This document shows positions 1 through 5,271 of a stretch of 6,878 bases of DNA, one piece after another; the stretch's first letter is position 1; each line of letters begins with the position of its first letter. The notes below the pieces were generated by a model. That model ran no database searches. It had not been told where the DNA came from and worked only from the letters and a program-made list of their open reading frames with translations. A program made the position numbers and the translations under genes. The stretch is taken from the NCBI GenBank assembly GCA_026982175.1, contig JALSHP010000012.1:1-6878 (forward strand), in the 5' to 3' direction. This stretch comes from Campylobacteraceae bacterium. GTDB lineage: Bacteria > Campylobacterota > Campylobacteria > Campylobacterales > Sulfurovaceae.

Positions 1-316
1 AGTAAAATTTAAACTGCTCATTTTGACGACGGTCAAGTTTGGCTTGAACAAAAGAGCGTACCACTCCAGCTGTCCCTTCTGGACGCATACAGACATCATG
101 GTCGCCTTTGTCCATAAACTGATACATCTCTTTGCCCACAATGTCAGAACTCTCACCCACCGAACGTTTAAAAAGTTTGGTCTCTTCTAAGATAGGGGTT
201 TCAATGTAGTTGTAGCCGTATTTTTTAGAAATTTCAATGGCAGTTTTAACAATATGCACAAAACGTTCACTCTCCTCAAAAGTTAAGTCTTTCATTCCAC
301 GAAGTGCGTTTATCAT
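1..316 (-). CDS. hisS: Histidyl-tRNA synthetase, N-terminal part (runs off left edge)
   Basis: Class II aminoacyl-tRNA synthetase that charges tRNA-His with histidine in the cytoplasm. Only the first 105 residues are in the window; the family is usually about 400-430 residues. The protein opens with MINALRGMKDL, the typical HisRS start. It has the motif-1 region IETPILEE at residues 38-45, then SVGESSDIVGKEMYQF, and the HisRS motif-2 signature RPEGTAGVVR at 78-87, which contributes to ATP and histidine binding. The ATG is preceded by a GGAG Shine-Dalgarno (about 323-326, minus strand) and a TATAAT box at 340-345. It lies downstream of, and in the same direction as, the cytochrome c gene, but has its own promoter and a hairpin between them. 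Nothing in the visible part looks damaged. Identification is secure. Confidence 0.95.
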   Translation of the reverse strand, partial: MINALRGMKDLTFEESERFVHIVKTAIEISKKYGYNYIETPILEETKLFKRSVGESSDIVGKEMYQFMDKGDHDVCMRPEGTAGVVRSFVQAKLDRRQNEQFKFY

Positions 317-339
317 TAATAGCTCCTATATTTTTTGAA

Positions 340-345
340 ATTATA
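340..345 (-). promoter_or_regulatory. Putative -10 box for hisS
   Basis: Perfect TATAAT read on the minus strand, in the context TTGTATAATTTC, 23 nt upstream of the hisS ATG and followed by the GGAG ribosome site. No good -35 hexamer is visible at 16-18 bp, which is common in Campylobacterota promoters. Confidence 0.5.
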
Positions 346-377
346 CAATGTGTTTGATAAATTGGGGATTTTGGAGG

Positions 378-399
378 CTCTCTTCAGAAAAGAAGAGAG
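378..399 (-). terminator. Hairpin downstream of the cytochrome c gene
   Basis: Perfect 8-bp inverted repeat (CTCTCTTC / GAAGAGAG) with a 6-nt loop, 22 nt past the cytochrome c stop and before the hisS promoter. The position suits a terminator for the cytochrome gene. On the minus strand the hairpin is followed by CCTCCAAAATCC rather than a U run, so an intrinsic terminator is not proven; it could instead act as an mRNA 3'-end stabiliser. Confidence 0.4.
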
Positions 400-421
400 T
401 TTGGGTAGAAAGAAGTGAAAG

Positions 422-1024
422 TTATTTACCGCCACATTTTCCGTGACCACACTTCATATCAGGTTTTTCAGATGAACATTTACCTTTACCACATTTTCCC
501 TCACCACATTTCATGCCTGGTTTCTCAGGATGAGGTTTTTCTGATGTACATTTTCCTTTACCACATTTTTCTACACCACATTTACCTGGTCTATCGACTT
601 TCATTTTACCTTTGCAGTCTCCAGACTTACAATCTTTTGTTTCCCATTTTTGCTCAAAGTTGTCAAAGACCCATGTAGCCACAACTTCACGTTCTTCTTT
701 GCTCATACCTTTACCAATTGGAGGCATGAGACCAAACTTTTTAACAGCCATTGCCATACATTTAACTTTCTCTTGGCTAGGGTTTTCAATGTAGTCAGCA
801 ATAAAAGCAATCACTTTACTTTTGTTGTCATCAAAAGCATGTTTAACTTTCGCTGAAATCTTCGCCATTGGTGGGGCTTTCATATCTTTCATGCTCTTTG
901 GCATCTGTTCACTGTGACATGCCACACATTTGCTGTCAAATACTTTTTGCCCTGAAAGTTCTTCGGCATTTACTAGCGTTAGTGTCGCAAAGAGTGCAAC
1001 AAGTAGGGTTGTTATTTTTTTCAT
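422..1024 (-). CDS. Periplasmic monoheme cytochrome c with Cys/Gly/Lys-rich C-terminal tail
   Basis: 200 residues. A Sec signal peptide (MKK, then a hydrophobic core, likely cleaved after A20) directs export. The mature protein has one heme c site, C33-V-A-C36-H37, and the likely axial methionine is M100 in GLMPPIGKGMS, so residues 21-128 form a single class I-like cytochrome domain for periplasmic electron transfer. The redox partner cannot be told from the neighbours. From about residue 130 the protein becomes low-complexity, with ten cysteines (132, 137, 149, 154, 159, 173, 178, 183, 192, 197) grouped in C-x4-C spacing, rich in Gly and Lys, with SEKP linkers. One unit is exactly EGKCG (175-179); others are HGKCG, VEKCG and KGKC. 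Such repeats recall HvfA-type metal-binding peptides, so the protein looks like a cytochrome with a metal-binding or modified tail; that part is inference. Start: AAGGA-type ribosome site 6-7 nt before the ATG and its own TATAAT box. It is probably monocistronic. Confidence 0.9.
   Translation of the reverse strand: MKKITTLLVALFATLTLVNAEELSGQKVFDSKCVACHSEQMPKSMKDMKAPPMAKISAKVKHAFDDNKSKVIAFIADYIENPSQEKVKCMAMAVKKFGLMPPIGKGMSKEEREVVATWVFDNFEQKWETKDCKSGDCKGKMKVDRPGKCGVEKCGKGKCTSEKPHPEKPGMKCGEGKCGKGKCSSEKPDMKCGHGKCGGK
461..589 (-). repeat. Imperfect direct repeat encoding the Cys-rich tail
   Basis: Two imperfect copies of about 57-60 nt start at 461 and 533, a 72-nt (24-codon) offset. Each reads AGGTTTTTC-T/A-GATG-A/T-ACATTT, then CCTTTACCACATTTT, and later CACCACATTT and CCTGG, on the plus strand. 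They encode the KPxMKCG/KCGKGKC/SEKP units, suggesting the tail grew by in-frame tandem duplication. A shorter related piece continues at about 430-460. Confidence 0.65.
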
Positions 1025-1030
1025 ATTTTT

Positions 1031-1060
1031 TCCTTTAGTTGTTTTGAAGAGTGTATTATA
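1031..1060 (-). promoter_or_regulatory. Promoter and ribosome site of the cytochrome c gene
   Basis: On the minus strand a perfect TATAAT (1055-1060, context GTATATAATACAC) lies 30 nt before the ATG, and AAAGGA (1031-1036) is the Shine-Dalgarno. No recognisable -35 element is present. The gap between the cytochrome and the upstream DUF188 gene is only 83 nt and holds this promoter but no clear terminator. Confidence 0.5.
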
Positions 1061-1107
1061 TACTATTTACATGGAGAGAGTGTGTAGTCTTTCCTTTTTT
1101 AGGGGAG

Positions 1108-1551
1108 CTACTGTTTTTGTAAAAATGCATTAAACTGATTGGCAAATTGACGGGCATCTTTTTCGCCAAAGGCTTTTGGTCCACCTGTCATCTCTCCTGC
1201 ATCTCGCATCTCTTGCATAAAGTTTCTCATAGTTAAGTACTGTTTGACATTCTCAACGCTGTAAAGCTCACCTCTATGGTCAATGGCATGAGCCTCTTTG
1301 CTAATAATTCGGTCTGCCAAAGGAATATCAGCGGTGATAACCAAGTCACCAACCTCAATCATTTCAACTATTTTATGGTCAGCTTCATCTGCTCCTGCAT
1401 CGACAATAAGGTATTCAATATATTTAGAATTTCCAATGCTAACGCGTTTGTTCGCAATAACATAGGTTTTGAGTTGTAAGCGTTCAATGGCTTTGAGAGC
1501 AATGGGTTTAAGTAAGTTCGGAAATGCGTCACCGTCGATGAATAGGGTCAT
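1108..1551 (-). CDS. YaiI/YqxD family protein (DUF188, UPF0178)
   Basis: 147 residues, the usual full length for this widespread family of small cytoplasmic proteins with a PIN-like nuclease fold and no settled function. Family hallmarks are all visible: an N-terminal FIDGDAFPN (residues 4-12), GADEADHKI (53-61), ITADIPLADRI (72-82) and the C-terminal MTGGPKAFGEKDARQFANQF (121-140). Acidic residues D6, D8, D57 and D75 are the likely counterparts of PIN-type metal ligands, so a metal-dependent nuclease is plausible but is inference. It follows the ABC-F gene by 61 nt in the same direction with no obvious terminator between, so read-through is likely. The ribosome site is weak (AAAGAGAT before the ATG). 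No sign of damage. Confidence 0.92.
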   Translation of the reverse strand: MTLFIDGDAFPNLLKPIALKAIERLQLKTYVIANKRVSIGNSKYIEYLIVDAGADEADHKIVEMIEVGDLVITADIPLADRIISKEAHAIDHRGELYSVENVKQYLTMRNFMQEMRDAGEMTGGPKAFGEKDARQFANQFNAFLQKQ

Positions 1552-1612
1552 TTTATCTCTTTTTTTTTGATTTTAAAGTGTAGCAAAAAGGGTAGGGATA
1601 GTCTCTTAGGAG

Positions 1613-3562
1613 TTACCCCAACTCCTCTTCCATCTCCAAAACTTCCAAATAACGCTCACTCATTTCTTCATATTCAGCTTCTACTTTTTTAAGTTCATCA
1701 GCCACATTGACCAAGCCTTTTTCTTCGTAACAAGCAGGGTCATAGAGACAGGTGTTAAGCTCATCTATCTTGGCTTCTAGCTCTTCAATGAGGTCAGGCA
1801 AACGTTCTAGGTCTCTTTGGTCTTTGTAGCTTAGTTTGGTTTTCTTTTTTTCAGGTTTTGGGTCGACAGTGAGGTCGACCCTTACGGCTTTGACCTCTTT
1901 TTCTATCTCATACAGCTCATTGATATTTTTTTCAATCAAGAGATACTCACTATACTCTTGAAAAGACTCTTCTACTACGCCATCGCCTTTAAATATGAAT
2001 AGCTTATTGGCAATTTTGTCAATAAAATAACGGTCATGACTCACGAAAATCAATGCCCCTGGAAAGTTAAGGAGTTTCTCTTCTAAGATGTTAATGGTCT
2101 GAATGTCTAAGTCGTTGGTAGGTTCATCGAGAATGAGACAATCTACTTTTTTGGTAAAAAGCAGGGCTAATGCCACACGGTTTTTCTCTCCTCCACTTAA
2201 TTGACCAAGCTTTTTTTGCATGTACTCTTCTGGGAATAGAAAGGACTTCATGTAGGCAAAGACGTGCATGTTTTTACCCATCACATCAACAATGTCACCA
2301 CCATCTGGACAAAAGGTGTCTAAAATGGTTTTCTCTTCATTGAGCATTTCACGATGTTGGTCAAAGTAACCAATCTTAAACTCTCCTCTTTCAATGCTCC
2401 CTTTGTTGGGTTCTATGCGTCCTAAAAGAAGTTTGAGTAGGGTTGATTTACCTGAACCGTTGTGACCCACAATGGCAATTCGGTCTTTTTGTAAAATTCT
2501 GGTCGTAAAAGCCTCTATGAGATTTTTACCTGCAATTTTGTAGTGTAGATTCTCAATGTCAAATAGCATCTTCTTTTTAGAAACACCTTTTTCGCCGTCA
2601 CGGTTAAAGCTTTTCTTCTCACGCTCTAAATCAACTTGCATTTTACGGATGAGAGTGGGGTCTTTTTTGGCTTGTTCTCTAAGCTCAAACACCCTTGCTT
2701 TTCGTCCTTGGTTTCGGGTGAGTCGTGCTTTGACCCCACGGCTTAACCACTCCTCTTCTTTTTTGAGGAACTTTAGCAATGTGTTGTGGGTTTTTGCCAT
2801 GCTCTGCATTCGTGCTTCTTTTAAAACTAAATATTGGTCATAGCCACCCTCATAGGAGTAGATGTTCATGTTCTCAACCTCTACAATGCGTGTAACAATG
2901 GAGTTAATAAAATGTCTGTCGTGAGAGATGATGAGCAGGGTGAACTTCTCTTTGAGTAAAATTTCCTCTAAGAACTCCACCATGTAAACGTCAAGGTGGT
3001 TGGTAGGTTCATCTAGTAGTAAAACATCGGGCTTTTTTAAGATGAGTGAAGCTAAAGCGACACGGCGTTGTTCTCCACCTGAGAGGGTATTGACATCACG
3101 GTATTCGTACTCTTTGAGCTTAAACTCTTGTAAAACACGTTCTATCTTGTCATCTAAGTTCCATGCGTTGTGGTGGTCTAGATAGTTGCTAATGTTCGAG
3201 TGTTCCTCTAAAAGCTTTTTATTTTCAAAATCTTCAGCGATGAGGTTCGAGAGTTCTTCGTAACGTTGTTTGGCATTGCTAAGGTCGGCGAGTTCATTTT
3301 CGATGGCATCACGTACATTTAAGCCCTCACTAAAGGTAGGGTTTTGGTCAAGGGAGTCGATGAAGATGCTTTTGTCTAAAACACGCGTTCCCTCATCTGC
3401 TGTTACTTCACCAGAGATGATTTTAAGCAGTGTTGATTTACCACAACCATTTTGTCCGACAATGGCAACGCGTTCACCTTCGTTTAGTTGAAAGTCTACT
3501 CCTTTGAGGAGCTGTTTTACGTCATAATTTTTAGCAATGTTAAAGAGACCGACAAGTGCCAT
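1613..3562 (-). CDS. uup: ABC-F ATPase, Uup type
   Basis: 649 residues, soluble, with two ATP-binding domains and no membrane segment, as expected for the ABC-F family of ribosome-associated ATPases; Uup has been tied to ribosome function and to DNA-structure or transposon-excision phenotypes in E. coli. NBD1: Walker A GQNGCGKST (36-44), signature LSGGEQRR (160-167), Walker B LLLDEPTNHLD (181-191) with E185, and SHDRHF (213-218). Next comes the charged inter-domain linker (about 245-330, with RLTRNQGRKARV). NBD2: GHNGSGKST (366-374), LSGGEKNR (455-462), LILDEPTNDLD (476-486) with E480, and SHDRYF (508-513). The tail carries KLSYKDQRDLERLPDLIEEL (577-596) followed by a coiled coil to the end. 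That is the Uup C-terminal domain and separates it from EttA and YheS. All catalytic residues are present in both sites. Start: AAGGAT ribosome site 6 nt before the ATG; TATAAT further upstream. It heads a probable two-gene unit with the DUF188 gene. Confidence 0.93.
   Translation of the reverse strand: MALVGLFNIAKNYDVKQLLKGVDFQLNEGERVAIVGQNGCGKSTLLKIISGEVTADEGTRVLDKSIFIDSLDQNPTFSEGLNVRDAIENELADLSNAKQRYEELSNLIAEDFENKKLLEEHSNISNYLDHHNAWNLDDKIERVLQEFKLKEYEYRDVNTLSGGEQRRVALASLILKKPDVLLLDEPTNHLDVYMVEFLEEILLKEKFTLLIISHDRHFINSIVTRIVEVENMNIYSYEGGYDQYLVLKEARMQSMAKTHNTLLKFLKKEEEWLSRGVKARLTRNQGRKARVFELREQAKKDPTLIRKMQVDLEREKKSFNRDGEKGVSKKKMLFDIENLHYKIAGKNLIEAFTTRILQKDRIAIVGHNGSGKSTLLKLLLGRIEPNKGSIERGEFKIGYFDQHREMLNEEKTILDTFCPDGGDIVDVMGKNMHVFAYMKSFLFPEEYMQKKLGQLSGGEKNRVALALLFTKKVDCLILDEPTNDLDIQTINILEEKLLNFPGALIFVSHDRYFIDKIANKLFIFKGDGVVEESFQEYSEYLLIEKNINELYEIEKEVKAVRVDLTVDPKPEKKKTKLSYKDQRDLERLPDLIEELEAKIDELNTCLYDPACYEEKGLVNVADELKKVEAEYEEMSERYLEVLEMEEELG
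1860..1881. repeat. Perfect inverted repeat inside uup
   Basis: GGGTCGAC, a 6-nt loop (AGTGAG), then GTCGACCC: an 8-bp GC-rich stem in otherwise AT-rich DNA. It falls in codons for about residues 561-568 (RVDLTVDP), the linker between NBD2 and the C-terminal coiled coil. No U run follows on either strand, so it is not a standard terminator. Confidence 0.6.
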
Positions 3563-3581
3563 GGAAAATCCTTGAAAATAA

Positions 3582-3618
3582 TTGTGAGATTATAGCTAAA
3601 TTTGGTATAATCAGTTCA
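3582..3618. promoter_or_regulatory. Divergent promoters for uup (-) and the small-protein/DUF2400 unit (+)
   Basis: A minus-strand TATAAT at 3589-3594 faces uup and a plus-strand TATAAT at 3606-3611 faces the gene at 3650; only 11 bp separate them. For the plus promoter TTGTGA (3582-3587) is a 4/6 match to a -35 box at 18-bp spacing and overlaps the region downstream of the minus -10. For the minus promoter only a poor TTGAAC at 19-bp spacing is seen (3614-3619). The footprints of RNA polymerase on the two promoters would overlap. Confidence 0.55.
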
Positions 3619-3649
3619 ATATTACACTTAAATAATTAGAGGAGAAGCG

Positions 3650-3847
3650 ATGCTTAAAGATATTTTAGAAGGTTCAAAAGAGGTTCTATTAGAACTATTT
3701 CAAGGAATGAGCGAAAATTCTAAAGAACTTTCTGTTAGAGCGAATGAAGTTTTTGATGAACTCAATGTTAAGCTCATGGGTACTTATGAAGAGATTGAAG
3801 CTTTTGAGAAAGAGAAAGAGAGCAAGAATCAGCTTAAAAAATCTTAA
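3650..3847 (+). CDS. Small charged helical protein, unknown function
   Basis: 65 residues. It is supported by a strong GAGGAG Shine-Dalgarno (about 3639-3644) 6 nt before the ATG, a TATAAT box 39 nt further up, and a composition typical of a real soluble helical protein (MLKDILEGSKEVLLELFQGM, then acidic/Lys-rich EEIEAFEKEKESKN). No signal peptide, membrane helix, cysteine or known motif is seen; heptad-like hydrophobics suggest a coiled coil. I do not recognise the family. It overlaps the next frame: its stop (TAA, 3845-3847) lies just where the conserved part of the DUF2400 protein begins in the +1 frame. It may be a separate co-translated protein, or the N-terminal part of a frameshifted fusion. 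Confidence 0.65.
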   Translation: MLKDILEGSKEVLLELFQGMSENSKELSVRANEVFDELNVKLMGTYEEIEAFEKEKESKNQLKKS

Positions 3848-4580
3848 GTTAAGACTTGATAAAGAGGTCAATTTTAGAAACAATGGTTTAGAAATCTCTT
3901 CTGAAAAACCTGACCCACTACTCATTGCTAAACGACACAATGACGAAAGCATTGCACTTATTTGTGCTTTGTTTGCCTATGGAAATGTCAAAGCGATTAT
4001 AAAATTTTTAGAGAGTTTAGATTTTTCTCTCTTAGACGCTTCTGATGAGTTAATACAAAAAGAACTCTCTATGCACTATTACCGTTTCCAAAATTCCCAA
4101 GATGTATCGGCACTTTTTATAGCACTTAAACGTTTAAAAGAGATAGATAGCATTGAAAATATCTTCTATGAGGGCTACAAAAAAGAGCAAAATATTTTAG
4201 ATGCTCTATGGCATTTTATTGCAACACTTAAAGCCGTCTATCCACGAGAAAGTAGGGGCTATAAGTTTTTGGTAGGCTCTGTGCCTAAAAAAATAAACAG
4301 TGCAGGAACCTACAAACGCTACTTAATGTTTTTACGTTGGATGGTACGTTCTGATGAGCTTGACCTTGGTTTGTGGACGAAGATAGATAAAAAAGATTTA
4401 CTCATGCCTTTGGATACCCACACCTTTAAAGTCTCACAAAAGTTAGGCTTGTTAAAGCGTAAAAGTTATGACATGAAAGCAGTTATTGAATTGACAGAGA
4501 CACTTAAAAAATTTGATAGAGTTGACCCCATTAAGTATGATTTTGCACTTTATCGCTTGGGGCAAGAGAAGATTATTTAA
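3744..4580 (+). CDS. TIGR02757 / DUF2400 family protein (HhH-GPD-like)
   Basis: 278 residues from the first ATG, but the first 30 or so (basic, with RKRKRAR) look like out-of-frame reading of the upstream gene. Family-like sequence begins near LKNLKLRLDKEV (31-42). Conserved blocks are KPDPLLIAKR (55-64), ALICALFAYGN (71-81), HYYRF (111-115), YKRYLMFLRWMVR (190-202) with DLGLW, MPLDTHTFKVSQKLGL (221-236), and VDPIKYDFALYRLG (260-273). The LDTH block, with D224, resembles the catalytic-Asp segment VDTHxxRV of Nth/MutY DNA glycosylases, and the last block their DxxLxxLG helix. No Lys-bearing LPGVGxxTA hairpin or FeS cysteines are present. Nuclease or glycosylase activity is therefore unproven; the family function is not known to me. 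Possible starts are ATG 3744, 3756, 3765 or 3786, or TTG 3795 or 3804; none has a good ribosome site. Translation is probably coupled to the upstream gene. Confidence 0.85.
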   Translation: MKFLMNSMLSSWVLMKRLKLLRKRKRARISLKNLKLRLDKEVNFRNNGLEISSEKPDPLLIAKRHNDESIALICALFAYGNVKAIIKFLESLDFSLLDASDELIQKELSMHYYRFQNSQDVSALFIALKRLKEIDSIENIFYEGYKKEQNILDALWHFIATLKAVYPRESRGYKFLVGSVPKKINSAGTYKRYLMFLRWMVRSDELDLGLWTKIDKKDLLMPLDTHTFKVSQKLGLLKRKSYDMKAVIELTETLKKFDRVDPIKYDFALYRLGQEKII

Positions 4581-4587
4581 TTTTTGT

Positions 4588-4593
4588 TAAAAT
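4588..4593 (+). promoter_or_regulatory. Putative -10 box for the two-helix/SoxY-like/PDC unit
   Basis: TAAAAT in the context TTTTTGTTAAAATACAG, exactly 6 nt before the A of the ATG at 4600, and no Shine-Dalgarno lies between. If used, transcription would start at or next to the start codon. There is no clear -35; a T run precedes the box, as in many Campylobacterota promoters. Confidence 0.4.
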
Positions 4594-4599
4594 ACAGTT

Positions 4600-4812
4600 A
4601 TGAAAAAAGAAAAAATAGTCTTATGGATAAAACGATTACTTGGATTTTTAGCCATTGGTTTTTGGCTTAGTGTGGTTTATGAAATATCTCAAATGTCTGC
4701 ACCTTTTATGGAACAAGCTCCTTATTGCATGGGCAGTACCATGCTTATATTTGGTCTTTTAACAGCACTTCATAAAGGCTTGGACTATTGGTTATTGAAA
4801 GTAGAGAAATAA
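4600..4812 (+). CDS. Small inner-membrane protein with two predicted helices, unknown function
   Basis: 70 residues: a short basic start (MKKEKIVLWIKR), a hydrophobic helix at about 12-28, a short loop with Met, Pro and one Cys (SAPFMEQAPYCMG, 33-45), a second helix at about 44-59, and a basic end (KVEK). By the positive-inside rule both ends should be cytoplasmic, with the loop in the periplasm. I recognise no family. The start is 19 nt after the DUF2400 stop and has no Shine-Dalgarno. The stop is separated by a single base from the ATG of the SoxY-like gene, so the two are very likely co-translated. The periplasmic Cys/Met loop is a possible contact with the exported partner; that is inference. 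Confidence 0.7.
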   Translation: MKKEKIVLWIKRLLGFLAIGFWLSVVYEISQMSAPFMEQAPYCMGSTMLIFGLLTALHKGLDYWLLKVEK

Positions 4813-4813
4813 G

Positions 4814-5269
4814 ATGAAAAGAAGAAGTTTTTTACTTTGGAGTGGCTTGTCATGTAGCTCTTTGTTGGGCATGGATTTTCATGAAACAGCTAAAGAGGCA
4901 TGGGAAGCACGAACTTTAAATGATGCTGCTTTAAAACTTTATGGTAAAGAGAAATTTACCACTTTAAGCAAAAGTAATGAGGTTGTTATTGAGGCAGATA
5001 AATTTATTGTCCCTGATCAAATGCAAATTCCTATTCGTTTTTACAGTGCTATAGAGGCAAAATCAGTGGCTATTTTTCAAACCGCCAATGAACAGAGTTT
5101 GGTCGCTGTGTTTGAGCTGAATGAAAATATGATTATAGATTACACGTTAAATATATTTATGCAGATGAAAGGGACACTCTTTGTAGTTATTGAGGGAATT
5201 AATGGTAAACTCTATTATACACGACACTATATAGATGTCAATTCAATGAACTGTCTAGCAGGAGGATAA
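4814..5269 (+). CDS. SoxY-like exported protein
   Basis: 151 residues. The start MKRRSFLLWSGLS fits a Tat signal (RRxFL), the export route of SoxY, the thiosulfate-oxidation carrier. The rest follows the SoxY order: a helical AKEAWEARTLNDAALKLYG (26-44, compare the AF/DEAI stretch), VVIEADKFIVPDQMQIPI (57-74, compare PxIAENGxxVPV), a beta-rich AKSVAIFQTANEQSLVAVF (82-100), NIFMQMKGTLFVVIE (113-127, compare the TRIRLxxxQxVVAV strand), and an ending VNSMNCLAGG (142-151) where SoxY has its carrier-Cys arm VTIGGCGG. C147 thus sits close to the carrier position, but four residues follow it and the flanking Gly are changed. No soxZ or other sox gene is in the window. The best reading is a divergent SoxY relative of unproven sulfur-carrier function. 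It is packed 1 nt after the upstream two-helix gene. Confidence 0.6.
   Translation: MKRRSFLLWSGLSCSSLLGMDFHETAKEAWEARTLNDAALKLYGKEKFTTLSKSNEVVIEADKFIVPDQMQIPIRFYSAIEAKSVAIFQTANEQSLVAVFELNENMIIDYTLNIFMQMKGTLFVVIEGINGKLYYTRHYIDVNSMNCLAGG
5261..5266 (+). promoter_or_regulatory. Ribosome-binding site of the PDC-sensor gene within the SoxY-like coding end
   Basis: GGAGGA, a near-perfect Shine-Dalgarno, 5 nt before the ATG at 5272. It is also the final Gly-Gly codons of the SoxY-like gene, followed directly by its stop. It is the strongest ribosome site in the three-gene unit and fixes the start of the downstream gene. Confidence 0.75.
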
Positions 5270-5271
5270 TT

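Noticed and set aside
317..421. A leader peptide or T-box-like control of hisS
   Set aside because: The transcript leader from the TATAAT box would be only about 15-20 nt, too short for such a structure, and no His-codon run is present.
415..678. Plus-strand open frame opposite the cytochrome tail (87 codons)
   Set aside because: It is the antisense of the repeat region, giving a repetitive Tyr/His/Ile/Phe-rich product with no ribosome site; the minus frame has a signal peptide and heme motif.
1552..1612. Separate promoter for the DUF188 gene between it and uup
   Set aside because: Only a loose TAAAAT-like string with no usable -35; read-through from uup explains expression as well.
2556..3491. 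Several plus-strand open frames inside uup
   Set aside because: Ser/Leu/Arg-rich antisense products of a clear ABC-F gene; no initiation signals.
3695..3952. Minus-strand open frame of 85 codons across the small gene/DUF2400 junction
   Set aside because: Leu/Ser/Phe-rich shadow of the two plus-strand frames, without promoter or ribosome site.
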